From positions 62,001 to 126,000 of the forward strand of contig NZ_CP047200.1 in assembly GCF_030408675.1 (NCBI RefSeq): a stretch of DNA of 64,000 bases, in the 5' to 3' direction. Below the pieces are notes generated by a model. It ran no database searches and was not told the DNA's origin. It saw nothing but the letters and a program-made list of their open reading frames with translations. The position numbers were made by a program, and so were the translations under genes. The stretch is from Corynebacterium durum (GTDB lineage: Bacteria > Actinomycetota > Actinomycetes > Mycobacteriales > Mycobacteriaceae). Shown in pieces: positions 9,100 through 17,285 of this stretch (position 1 is the stretch's first letter; every line of letters begins with the position of its first letter).

Positions 9100-10704
9100 A
9101 TGCACAAGGAAACTACCTCACCTGCTCCGATGTCAAGCACCGACAACAACCTCCGCACAGGATTCGTCGGCTCCCCCATGCTGCCTTTCCTTAACGACGA
9201 CCCCTCACTCGATGCCGGGCAGCCCCTGGACCAGCTGGTATGGGACCAGCTAGAACAGTCCCCGAACAAGGTCGCGATTATCGACGGCCCACGCACCCTC
9301 ACCTACGCACAGTTACGCGCCCATGCGGAAGGTGTTGCGCGGGGGCTAGTAGCGCGGGGACGTCAGCCGGGCGACCGTGTGCTGTTGCACCTTGAGAATG
9401 GTCTAGCGTTTGCCGAAGCGCTGATGGGAACCCTGCTTGCCGGATGCGTGCCAGTACTCACACTGCCAGGTCATCGCTTTGCGGAACTGTCGCACTTGGC
9501 GCAGCTCAGCGGGGCGGCCGAACTAGTGGGCACAGATAAGGCTCTGCTAGACGAGGTGGCTGCTTCGTGCGATGTTTCTGTTGTGCATGTTGGGGGGCTG
9601 CCGATTACAGAAGGGACTGACAGGGGAGATGCTGGTGCGGATGCGGCCGAGTGGCATCCCGGGTTTGTACCAGATAACCCTGCCGTATTGCTTGTGTCTG
9701 GCGGAACCACAGGGTTGCCCAAGCTGATTGCCCGGACCCACCAGGACTACCGCTACAACATTGCCTGCGCGGCCGCTGCCTGCACCATTACGGGAGACGA
9801 CGTCTACCTTGCTGCGCTGCCGTTGGCACACAATTTCCCGCTGGCAAGCCCTGGGCTGTTTGGGGTGCTGGCCGCAGGCGGGACTGTTGTCTGTGCGCCC
9901 ATTCCCAGCCCCGACATGATCTTTGACCTCATCGAACAACACCGCGTCACCATTGTCTCCGCAGTTCCTTCCCTTGCATTGCTGTGGGCCGAAGCCACCG
10001 AATGGGAAACCCAAGACCTCAGCTCACTGCGTCTTGTGCAGGTCGGCGGCGCGCGGTTTAGCCCGGAACAAGCGGTTATTGTGGATGAGGCATTTAACAA
10101 CACCCTCCAGCAAGTATTCGGCATGGCCGAAGGACTATTGTGCTTCACCACTCCAGGAGACTCGGACCGCGACCGTGTGCGCACCACCCAGGGCTACCCC
10201 ATGAGCCCGCTCGATAAGCTCCGCATCGGTGCCGATGGTGGCCTGGAAACCAGCGGACCCTACACCATCCTCGGTTACTACCGGGCACCCGCCGCCAACG
10301 AAGCATCCTTTACTGACGACGGCTGGTACCGCAGCGGCGACAACGTGCACATCCACGACGACGGCTCCGTGGTGGTGATGGGCCGCATCAAAGACGTAGT
10401 GATCAAAGCCGGGGAAAATGTGGACTGCGTGGAACTGGAAGAAGTGTTATCGCAGGTACCAGGTGTAGCGAACGTTGTGGTGGTCGGTGCTCCCGACGAG
10501 TACCTTGGCGAAGCCGTGGTGGCGGGGATTGTTGCGCAGCCCGGAAGCCAGATTGACCTGGAACTACTACGCGCAGCCGTCCACGATGCGGGCATGGCCG
10601 ACTTCAAACAACCCGACCGGTTGCTCATGATGAACCGCGTTCCACTCACCGCCGTGGGAAAGCCAGACCGGAAGGTTGTGGCGGAATGGGCGCGGGAGGC
10701 TTAA
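9100..10704 (+). CDS. Aryl-acid AMP ligase (EntE/MbtA-like)
   Basis: The 534-residue protein is a stand-alone adenylation enzyme. It has the P-loop SGGTTGLPKL, the A4-type motif LPLAHNFPLASPG typical of aryl-acid ligases such as EntE, DhbE and MbtA, the YRSGD motif, the hinge IKDVVIKAGENVD and the catalytic lysine in GKPDRK near the C-terminus. It should activate 2,3-dihydroxybenzoate or salicylate and load it on an aryl carrier protein for siderophore assembly. The choice between these acids is not clear from sequence. The ATG at 9100 directly follows the DtxR-like box, leaving a leader of about 10 nt; an in-frame ATG at 9130 is an alternative start. Carrier protein and NRPS are absent from the window. 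Confidence 0.88.
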   Translation: MHKETTSPAPMSSTDNNLRTGFVGSPMLPFLNDDPSLDAGQPLDQLVWDQLEQSPNKVAIIDGPRTLTYAQLRAHAEGVARGLVARGRQPGDRVLLHLENGLAFAEALMGTLLAGCVPVLTLPGHRFAELSHLAQLSGAAELVGTDKALLDEVAASCDVSVVHVGGLPITEGTDRGDAGADAAEWHPGFVPDNPAVLLVSGGTTGLPKLIARTHQDYRYNIACAAAACTITGDDVYLAALPLAHNFPLASPGLFGVLAAGGTVVCAPIPSPDMIFDLIEQHRVTIVSAVPSLALLWAEATEWETQDLSSLRLVQVGGARFSPEQAVIVDEAFNNTLQQVFGMAEGLLCFTTPGDSDRDRVRTTQGYPMSPLDKLRIGADGGLETSGPYTILGYYRAPAANEASFTDDGWYRSGDNVHIHDDGSVVVMGRIKDVVIKAGENVDCVELEEVLSQVPGVANVVVVGAPDEYLGEAVVAGIVAQPGSQIDLELLRAAVHDAGMADFKQPDRLLMMNRVPLTAVGKPDRKVVAEWAREA

Positions 10705-10735
10705 CGCCTTCGGTGAGTGATGATGTAATAGATAC

Positions 10736-11188
10736 GTGAATGCAACGGTGCAGTGGAGTGAACAAGAACCCGGCGTTGTTGTATTCCCTTCCGGTGCGCG
10801 AATAAGAGGTCGGCCTCGTAGCTATTACCGGGAAGGCGTGGAATTACCCGATCATATTGTGATGCTCGCAGGGTTTTCTCCACGTACTTTACCCATAGCT
10901 GAGACTCAGTGGATTAGGTGGCCGGATTTTTGGATTCCAGTTGATGGACCAAAAACTCGCTGTGTTTTAGAAACCGCGCTTAAAAAGGCACGGGATTCCC
11001 GTGTGGACATAACATGTGGCGGAGGAATTGGGCGAACAGGAACTGCGCTCGCATGCATTGCGGTACTTGATGGAATAGATTCAGCCAGCGCAGTGGCCTT
11101 TATTCGAGAAAACTATCATCCGCGAGCAGTGGAAACTCCGTGGCAACGCTGGTACATTTCACGGTTTGCGTCCACAGTTGGTCAGTGA
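10736..11188 (+). CDS. Protein tyrosine/dual-specificity phosphatase-like protein
   Basis: The 150-residue protein has the phosphatase P-loop C-x-x-G-x-G-R-T-G at residues 94-102 (Cys94, Arg100), with the preceding His of the usual HC pair replaced by Thr. A WIPVDGP stretch near residues 66-72 may carry the general-acid Asp. It resembles the small dual-specificity class of bacterial protein phosphatases. It begins with GTG 31 nt after the AMP ligase gene; TAATAG about 10 nt upstream suggests its own leaderless transcript. Codon use is more AT-rich than in the preceding genes. Substrate is unknown. Confidence 0.75.
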   Translation: MNATVQWSEQEPGVVVFPSGARIRGRPRSYYREGVELPDHIVMLAGFSPRTLPIAETQWIRWPDFWIPVDGPKTRCVLETALKKARDSRVDITCGGGIGRTGTALACIAVLDGIDSASAVAFIRENYHPRAVETPWQRWYISRFASTVGQ

Positions 11189-11511
11189 AGGAACGCGAAA
11201 GAGAAGCGATTTGTTGTTTGGTTGTTTATGTTGCGACGTGCAGGCGTGTCTCACGATTATCGCTGGATAAGCGTGTTACAGTGAGTTATCTACGTTGACG
11301 CGTCCCCATCAAAGCGCTATCTACCCAGTTCAAGCATGTTTTTGAACGGGGTTAACTTGCAGGGGTGGTGGGGTGGTCTCAGATAACTCGATACCGGCGT
11401 TTGGTGTGTAGTGGGTTGACCTGGTGTTTTTATTGGAAATTAAGGAAGCAAATGCGGGAATGTGATCTATTCGACGGGGGTGTGTAAACTGTTTCCTCCG
11501 CCGCTGGTCAG

Positions 11512-11576
11512 AGGGGGTGTTTTTCTGGTAGGGTCAGAACCCAAGTACCGCGATATAGCGGATGAGGAACACCCCT
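11512..11576. other. Candidate three-way-junction structure in a 647-bp gap
   Basis: An 8-bp outer stem (11514-11521 GGGGTGTT with 11568-11575 AACACCCC) encloses two small hairpins, GGGT-CAGA-ACCC (11531-11542) and CCGC-GATATA-GCGG (11548-11561). It lies about 260 bp upstream of the ABC ATPase gene. The rest of 11189-11835 has no supported gene; a 61-codon frame at 11462-11647 lacks a ribosome site and runs through this structure. The region is AT-rich toward the ATPase start, where its promoter should lie. Confidence 0.35.
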
Positions 11577-11835
11577 ACTTCTTTTCTTGCTTCACTCTAT
11601 TTCATTTAGCGCAGAATCGCCAGGAATATTCACATGTCTTAATGTGATTAAATTCGTTGAATAAGGGTGACTATTCGTGCTATCGCTCAATGAAAAAGCG
11701 ACCCACTTTCGATTATATGGGGAATTATTCACGGGCCTAAAGAATATTCAAAAAGTAGTTATTTTCTGAGGTTGTTCCTTGTAGTATGGGGTCCACGCGC
11801 AGTACGGCAATACGATCGGAAGGCGGGAATCAACC

Positions 11836-12537
11836 ATGCTGAGTGTCTCTACTTTGGGTAAGACAATCGCCATGAACGGGAAAACTGGGAAGAACAGCAA
11901 GAAAGCATGGCTGTTCAAAAACGTCACGCTCGATGTCCACGCAGGTGAGATGGTTGCCCTCATGGGACAATCAGGGTCGGGAAAATCAACGCTGCTCAAC
12001 TGCATGTCTGGCCTAGCCCCTGCAGATGAAGGCACCTGCCAGGTTGATGGAAACATGCTTTCCAACGTCAGCAAACGACACCTGCGGCGGAACCTGCGCA
12101 ACCATGTGTCGCTTATCTTCCAAGACCATCATCTGATTCCTGGGCTCACGCTTTTACAGAACGTGCAGCTAGCACGCAGCCTCTCAGACGCAACCGCAAC
12201 AAACGCACAACCACAGCAACTCACTCCCGATGAAGCATTGGACAGACTAGGGATTGGTCCGGAACGCAATTCCCTCCCAGAGTCGGTATCGGGAGGCCAG
12301 GCTCAACGCGCCGCCATTGCGCGTTCTCTGGTCACCTCGGCGCAGGTCATTTTCGCTGATGAACCTACTGGCGCGCTGGATGGGGAGAACATTGGCAAAG
12401 TACTCACCGAAATGCGGCGTGCCTGCCATGAAATGAAGACGCACATGGTGGTTGTCACCCACGACCACGCTGTTGCCGCAGCGTGCGACCGTACGTTACT
12501 GCTGGAGGGAGGCACCGTCCATGCCAGCGACCACTAA
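11836..12537 (+). CDS. ABC transporter ATP-binding protein (LolD/MacB type)
   Basis: The 233-residue ATPase has Walker A GQSGSGKST, a Q-loop followed by HHLIPGLTLLQNV, signature VSGGQAQRAAIARSL and Walker B VIFADEPTGALDGEN. The TGALD segment and the 3.A.1.122-like layout place it with the LolD/MacB/FtsE group that works with FtsX-type permeases in export of peptides, antibiotics or lipoproteins. It overlaps its permease gene by 17 nt. That permease is frameshifted in this sequence, so the transporter may be non-functional here. Confidence 0.9.
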   Translation: MLSVSTLGKTIAMNGKTGKNSKKAWLFKNVTLDVHAGEMVALMGQSGSGKSTLLNCMSGLAPADEGTCQVDGNMLSNVSKRHLRRNLRNHVSLIFQDHHLIPGLTLLQNVQLARSLSDATATNAQPQQLTPDEALDRLGIGPERNSLPESVSGGQAQRAAIARSLVTSAQVIFADEPTGALDGENIGKVLTEMRRACHEMKTHMVVVTHDHAVAAACDRTLLLEGGTVHASDH

Positions 12538-13844
12538 ACAGGTCACCAGGGAGTACGCCAAGCACACCTTCCCCGCCACAGCGACCGCCACTGCTGTATT
12601 CGGCTTGTCCTGTGGTGTGCTTGCTGCGGTGCTCAATATTCGTAGCGCTGCCGCTTTGGAAGGTGATAGTTCAAACATTATGGTCCCGATCTCCACGAAC
12701 GCGGCAGTGTCCTGGGTGATTGCCTCCCTGTTCTGCGTGCCGTTTGTGCTGGACAAGGCGTTTCGGCGCGCGGATTATCTCAACTCCTGCCTTGCCGTGA
12801 TTGGTTGGCCTATCCGCCGCCAGGTCCGCATGCTGGCCGGGCAGTTCGCGATCATTCTCGCTGGTGGAACGGTACTCAGCTATCCGGTTTCCGTGGTCAC
12901 CCAGTGGGGGGTTGTGGCGTATTCGCCGCGCCAACGGTGTGGATATGTTGTTTCCCCAGCACGTGCATGCCTCCATCTCGTTGACTTCTTTAGCAACAGC
13001 AACCATACTCACGGCACTGCCGCTCGGGTTATCCTTTCTTGCAGTGCTGCGTTCGGCCGCGTTCGGGAAAATTCGGGAAAACCTAGACCCCACACCAGTG
13101 ACCATTACGGTCCCACAGCCCCGCTTGTTGAGTGGCCAGTTCCTGGTGTTTCTCATTGCCATCGTGTGTCTGTGGGGTGCGATCTCAGCGGGGGACCAGG
13201 CCGGGATTTTCGTTATTCTGGCTTTTGTGCTGCTGCTTTCCTGGTTTGCAGCCACCTGGACGCTGCCCCTCACCCGCGCTGCGGAGAAGGTTCTGGCCAA
13301 AGCCACCCCGCGATCACCGCGTTCTGCCGCCTTATCAGCGTTGTTGGGTGAGTTTCATCCGTCTCTTCGTGCGGTGTTTGTGCCGCTTGTGTACATTCTG
13401 GGTGTTCCGGCGGTGTTGTTTTCGGTGAGCCGAACCGAGGCCATTGCACACCATGATCCCCATGCCGGTGTGGCCGTGTGGGATTTTTCGGTGCTGTTGG
13501 GGTTGGCTTTGGTGTATGTGGGGTGTGCCTGCGTCGTTACCTTTTTCATCGCCGCCGCAGAGCACAACACCACAGCGGACTACCTCAACCAGGTTGGTAT
13601 TGGTGAGCTGACAACCAGGGTGCTTAGGTTTCTTGGCATTCCCGCCATGCTTTTAGGTGCCAGTTTGGCAGTGGCCGCTGTGTTTGCCTTCCTGGCCAGC
13701 CTGCTTCACGCCACATTGCTGGGAGGCACTATCGTCGCCGCGTTTCAGGGGTTGAGGCTGGGTTTTTCGTGTGGCCTGGCGGCTGTGTTGCTGGTGGTGT
13801 TCGCGGTCGTCGGTACCTGCTGCGTGCTTCGCGCCCGCAACTAA
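12521..13844 (+). pseudogene. FtsX-like ABC permease, frameshifted at a G6 tract
   Basis: A good ribosome site (GGAGGGAGG) precedes the ATG at 12521, which opens a permease frame with membrane segments (FGLSCGVLAAVLNI, WVIASLFCVPFVL, MLAGQFAIILAGGTVLSYPVSVV). The membrane-protein character stops after codon 130 and continues in the +1 frame from about 12909 to 13844, with at least five further hydrophobic segments (for example GQFLVFLIAIVCLWGAIS). The switch falls at six consecutive Gs (12906-12911); removing one G would join both parts into a 440-residue protein. This may be a real loss, phase variation, or a sequencing error. Confidence 0.75.
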
Positions 13845-13902
13845 CGCACATCCCCCGCAGAATCTCATAAAGGTATTCTGAAAAAGTTTTTGTTGAATGT
13901 TA

Positions 13903-13930
13903 TTGCGTTCGCGAAAAGTATGTGTAATAA
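13903..13930 (+). promoter_or_regulatory. Promoter for the 46-residue small gene
   Basis: TTGCGT (13903-13908) and TAATAA (13925-13930) are separated by 16 nt. Transcription should start near 13937, about 74 nt before the GTG at 14011. Confidence 0.5.
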
Positions 13931-14010
13931 TCAACCGTGGCTCGACAAAGCGATGGGCCACAATACAGTTACATGCAGGACATGAATGAGTGATGGAAAG
14001 GAGTCCCGCC

Positions 14011-14151
14011 GTGAGTCAACGCGCACCACTGATAAGCTATGAACAGCCTCAACGTGAACGCGAGCGCAGCTATAATCAGCCTTCGGATCTATGGCCACTG
14101 ACCTCGGCGTTTGATGAACTCCTCCCACTCTCTCTGCTAGTGAGAAGCTAG
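14011..14151 (+). CDS. Small protein of 46 residues, unknown function
   Basis: GTG at 14011 follows a strong ribosome site (GAAAGGAG, 7 nt spacing) and opens a 46-residue frame ending at TAG 14149-14151. The N-terminal half is polar (Gln, Arg, Glu rich) and the C-terminal half contains SDLWPLTSAFDELLPLSLL, a plausible amphipathic helix. I do not recognise the family. A promoter lies upstream and a strong terminator 19 nt downstream, so the gene appears to be a monocistronic unit between the broken ABC transporter and rtcB. Confidence 0.6.
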   Translation: MSQRAPLISYEQPQRERERSYNQPSDLWPLTSAFDELLPLSLLVRS

Positions 14152-14170
14152 TAGCTACAGAGAATTCATC

Positions 14171-14202
14171 AGCGCCCACGTCAGAACGTGAGGCGCTTTT
14201 TT
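14171..14202 (+). terminator. Rho-independent terminator
   Basis: AGCGCC and CACGT pair with ACGTG and GGCGCT around a CAGA loop (with one A bulge), followed by six Ts. It ends the transcript of the small gene and separates it from rtcB. Confidence 0.9.
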
Positions 14203-14318
14203 GATGCTGTCATTTCCTTTTTAATTGGGTGAAATACTTTTACCACATAAGTGTATTTGGCATGCAAAATATAACACCAAGTAGATGAAATTCTGCATGT
14301 CGTAAGAAAGGGTAATCT

Positions 14319-15545
14319 ATGTGTAAGACGAACCGAGATGATGCCGCAGAGGCTACGCGTACTGCGACGCATAATGTGCACATCTCGGATAGGAAGGTGA
14401 AAGTCTTCGCTTCTGAGGTGGAGGAATCCACGCTGAAGCAGGCACGTGAGCTGGCTCGGATGCCGTTTGTATGGCCGCATGTGGCACTGATGCCGGATGC
14501 GCACACGGGCCTGGGGTCCAGCGTGGGCACTGTGTTCGGCACTAAGCGCGCGGTCATTCCCGCCGCTGTGGGCGTGGATATTGGGTGCGGCATGATTGGC
14601 GTGCTCACGCAGTTCACCAAGGATGACCTGCAGGGTAAGGATCTGAAGGACCTGCGTCAGGCCATTGAGGATAACATTCCGTTGTCGCCGGGTAACTACA
14701 ATTCCTGGCAGCTGCGGGATAGCGCTAATGATCGGTGTCGCGAGTTGAATGCCCTGGCTGAAGAGCTGGGTGTGGATTTGTCGCATTCGCCGAAGTGGCG
14801 TCAGCAGTTAGGTTCGTTGGGTGGTGGTAACCATTTCATTGAATTGTGTTTGGACGAGCAGGACCGCGTGTGGATGTTCCTGCACTCCGGTTCCCGCGGT
14901 GTGGGCAACAAGATTGCAAAGAAGCACATTAAGATTGCCCAGCGTCTGTGTGAGCAGTGGTGGATTCCCCTGCCCAACAAGGATTTGGCGTACTTGGTGC
15001 AGGGGACCCCAGAGTTCAAGGCTTATCTGCAGGATTTGAAGTGGGCGCAGCGGTTTGCCTTCCTCAACCGTGAGGAAATGATGGACCGTTTCGCTGACTG
15101 TCTGGAGGAGTTCATGGGCCAGGAGCTTGTGGAGCTGGAGCGCATTAACTGCCACCACAACTACACGGTGAAGGAGAAGCACTTCGGGCACGAGGTGTGG
15201 CTGACCCGTAAGGGTGCGGTGAATGCGGCAGAGGGCCGGAAGGCCCTGATCCCGGGTTCGATGGGCACTGCGTCCTACGTTGTGGAGGGTAAGGGCTACC
15301 CGGGTGGTTTGATGTCTGCGCCGCATGGTGCGGGGCGTCGTTTCTCCCGCACGGAAGCCCGCCGCCGTTTCACGGTGGATGATTTGGCGGCCCGCATGGA
15401 AGGTATTGAGTACCGTCCGGGTGAGGAGTTCATCGACGAAATCCCGGACGCCTACAAGGACATTGACGTGGTGATGCGCGACGCGGAGCCGCTGGTGACG
15501 GTGCTGCACCGCCTGCGCCAGGTCATGAACGTCAAGGGTACGTAG
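14319..15545 (+). CDS. rtcB: RtcB-type RNA-splicing ligase
   Basis: The 408-residue protein carries all RtcB hallmarks: PDAHTGLGSSVGTV near residues 59-72, VGVDIGCGMIGV (Cys90), GGNHFIEL, LHSGSRGVGNKIAKKHI and the GMP-accepting HGAGRRFSR near residue 340. RtcB joins RNA ends carrying 2',3'-cyclic phosphate or 3'-phosphate to a 5'-OH, using GTP and Mn2+, and acts in RNA repair. AAAGGG lies about 8 nt before the ATG. There is no neighbouring rtcA, rtcR or archease gene. The gene ends 1 nt before the convergent rskA stop. Confidence 0.95.
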   Translation: MCKTNRDDAAEATRTATHNVHISDRKVKVFASEVEESTLKQARELARMPFVWPHVALMPDAHTGLGSSVGTVFGTKRAVIPAAVGVDIGCGMIGVLTQFTKDDLQGKDLKDLRQAIEDNIPLSPGNYNSWQLRDSANDRCRELNALAEELGVDLSHSPKWRQQLGSLGGGNHFIELCLDEQDRVWMFLHSGSRGVGNKIAKKHIKIAQRLCEQWWIPLPNKDLAYLVQGTPEFKAYLQDLKWAQRFAFLNREEMMDRFADCLEEFMGQELVELERINCHHNYTVKEKHFGHEVWLTRKGAVNAAEGRKALIPGSMGTASYVVEGKGYPGGLMSAPHGAGRRFSRTEARRRFTVDDLAARMEGIEYRPGEEFIDEIPDAYKDIDVVMRDAEPLVTVLHRLRQVMNVKGT

Positions 15546-15546
15546 C

Positions 15547-16203
15547 CTACAGCGGGGTTTCCGCTAGAACACGACCGGTAGGTTGATGACTGCCGGCCAT
15601 CGGCTCCTCAGTAACCATCACTTTTTCAATGTTGGCAGGCAGCGGCATCCATACGTCGCTGTGTGGTTCCGGTCCGATCACGCCTGCGGAACGCATGGTG
15701 CCGTCCTGACCAACGGCCCATACTTGCGCACCCATTCCAGCATCAACCACCGGTTGCCCGTCCACCATGGCGCCGCCTTTGCCCATCGAATCGGACACCA
15801 CAATGGACAGGTTTGCCCCCTTGGCATCCATGTCGGCGCTGCGCACATCGAAGGCACCCATGATGGCGTGCATTTCCCGGGTTCCGGCCTGTTCGGCGCT
15901 TATCGACGCCCCGTTTCCCCCGCTCTCCTCTTTGCTGCCCGACCACAGCACGGTGGCACCAATGCCCACACTCGCGATGGCGAGGCACGCGGCGGCGATG
16001 GTGAGGAAGCGGGGGGTGGGGCGGCGTCGAGAAGCAATAGTGGTTACATTGTCCTGGGGAGTCTCGGCGACGGCTGCCAGCACGGAGTTTTTCAGCGCGG
16101 GGGAGACGGGGACGGGGGATGGGAGGTCAGCGAGGGCGTCGCCAGCTGCCTGCAACTCGGGTTCGGTGCGGATCGCGTCGGTGAAGGCATCATCGCGGGT
16201 CAT
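15547..16203 (-). CDS. rskA: Anti-sigma-K factor RskA-like membrane protein
   Basis: The 218-residue protein has a cytoplasmic N-terminus (1-63), one membrane helix (about 66-88, PRFLTIAAACLAIASVGIGATV) and an extracytoplasmic domain ending with LPANIEKVMVTEEPMAGSHQPTGRVLAETPL, the pattern of the RskA C-terminal domain. It should sequester SigK at the membrane and release it on regulated proteolysis. Its start overlaps the end of sigK by 14 nt, showing translational coupling. The extracytoplasmic part contains several Met residues, as does the secreted product of the operon's first gene. Confidence 0.9.
   Translation of the reverse strand: MTRDDAFTDAIRTEPELQAAGDALADLPSPVPVSPALKNSVLAAVAETPQDNVTTIASRRRPTPRFLTIAAACLAIASVGIGATVLWSGSKEESGGNGASISAEQAGTREMHAIMGAFDVRSADMDAKGANLSIVVSDSMGKGGAMVDGQPVVDAGMGAQVWAVGQDGTMRSAGVIGPEPHSDVWMPLPANIEKVMVTEEPMAGSHQPTGRVLAETPL
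15898..15910 (-). repeat. Dispersed 13-bp motif, copy 1
   Basis: Exact GGCGTCGATAAGC read on the minus strand, inside rskA. Confidence 0.8.
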
Positions 16204-16807
16204 AGTGCGTCACTCCCTTTCCATCTAAGAGCGTTTTGAGTTTGCGCAGGCCGTCGCGCACGCGGGTCTTTGCTGTGCCTAGGGGAACGCCAGTGGCTTC
16301 GGCAAGTTCACTATGCGTCAGACCTGCGAAAAAAGCCAGCACAATGGCGGTTGTGTGAGGTTCGCCAATGTCATCGACAATCCGGCGGAGCTCTGCATTC
16401 TCCACAGCGGATACGGCTTCCTCCTCAACAGACAAGGACCAACCGGCTGCCCGTTGTGTCGCGTCCTTCTCCTCACGATCATGGGAGGCAATAAAAGAGC
16501 GCAGCCGATCAATGCTGCGCATGCGGGTCAGGCGAAGCACCCACGAGCGTGCGCCACCCAGAGTGGCATCAAACTGCGGGGCTTTGCGCCACACTTCCAC
16601 AAAAACTTCCTGGACCACTTCTTCCGCTTGGGCGTGGTCATGAATAATGCGGGTTGCCAGGCCCAAGGCTTGGGGTGCGAGGTGATCAAAAAGCTGCTCG
16701 AAGGCATGCTGATCACCCCGCGCCACCTGCTCTAACAGCGCGTCGCACCACTGCGAGGACTGTGGCGATGCTCCAATATCCACGACATGTGAGCTTAATA
16801 TAGGCAC
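16190..16807 (-). CDS. sigK: ECF RNA polymerase sigma factor SigK
   Basis: The 205-residue protein has sigma region 2 (about 28-95, with EVVQEVFVEVWRKAP and RSWVLRLTRMRSIDRLR) and region 4 (about 145-198, with LTHSELAEATGVPLGTAKTRVRDGLRKL). Pairing with an RskA-like anti-sigma factor and closeness to dipZ point to SigK. Mycobacterium tuberculosis SigK is reported to sense redox state through a disulfide between Cys133 and Cys183; here the only Cys is at residue 21, so that switch seems absent. The start is 15 nt after the lipoprotein stop, in one operon lipoprotein-sigK-rskA. Confidence 0.88.
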   Translation of the reverse strand: MPILSSHVVDIGASPQSSQWCDALLEQVARGDQHAFEQLFDHLAPQALGLATRIIHDHAQAEEVVQEVFVEVWRKAPQFDATLGGARSWVLRLTRMRSIDRLRSFIASHDREEKDATQRAAGWSLSVEEEAVSAVENAELRRIVDDIGEPHTTAIVLAFFAGLTHSELAEATGVPLGTAKTRVRDGLRKLKTLLDGKGVTHYDPR

Positions 16808-16822
16808 GACGCTGTCCAGTGT

Positions 16823-17095
16823 TTAGTGGTTGCTTTCAGACATCATGGTGTCGGGCTTCATCTCATCCGACATCATCATGCTGTCGCTGGGTGCCATGCT
16901 GTCGCTCGGCATCATGCTATCGCTGGGTTTCATGGACTCGGAGGTCATCATCGACTCTGACGATTTCTCCATCTTCTCCATGGTGCTGCTTTCCTTGGAT
17001 GACCCGGTCGAATCATTGTTGTTGCATGCGGTGAGTCCGAAGGCGGCGATGCCAATGGATGCGGCGGCGATGGCGAAACGAATCTTCTTCTGCAT
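16823..17095 (-). CDS. Met/Ser-rich small lipoprotein upstream of sigK
   Basis: The 90-residue precursor has a basic N-terminus, a hydrophobic stretch and a lipobox LTAC (Cys24). The mature part is extraordinarily rich in Met and Ser, with tandem MxPSDSM-type units (MKPSDSM, MMPSDSM, MAPSDSM), about one Met every four residues. Such a chain could bind Cu(I) or act as a sink for Met oxidation at the cell surface. The start at 17095 has GGAG 6 nt upstream; an in-frame ATG at 17107 is less likely. It heads the operon with sigK and rskA and faces dipZ, suggesting that it belongs to the SigK regulon as MPT70/MPT83 do in mycobacteria, though it is not related to them in sequence. Confidence 0.8.
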   Translation of the reverse strand: MQKKIRFAIAAASIGIAAFGLTACNNNDSTGSSKESSTMEKMEKSSESMMTSESMKPSDSMMPSDSMAPSDSMMMSDEMKPDTMMSESNH

Positions 17096-17140
17096 GAATT
17101 GCTCCATTCTTTATGTAATGCCCCGCTCAGTGCGGGATGC

Positions 17141-17200
17141 ACCCAGTACTACGGAGTGCTGGGTTGCGTCGGATTGCACCGGATTGTGTGATGTACATCA
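17141..17200. promoter_or_regulatory. Inverted repeats between the sigK operon and dipZ
   Basis: ACCCAGTACT (17141-17150) pairs with AGTGCTGGGT (17155-17164) with one mismatch, and TGATGTACATCA (17189-17200) is a perfect 12-bp palindrome. They occupy the divergent control region between the Met-rich lipoprotein and dipZ. I could not place a convincing SigK promoter pair. Confidence 0.4.
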
Positions 17201-17285
17201 TGGGTAAATGGGTCAATCCGAACGGCCGGTTGGCTCCGTAATGCTGGGTGTTCCCATCCCAATAACCAAGGAGGAAGCCCAAACC

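Noticed and set aside
11462..11647. 61-codon plus-strand frame
   Set aside because: No ribosome site or codon bias, and it runs through the predicted RNA structure.
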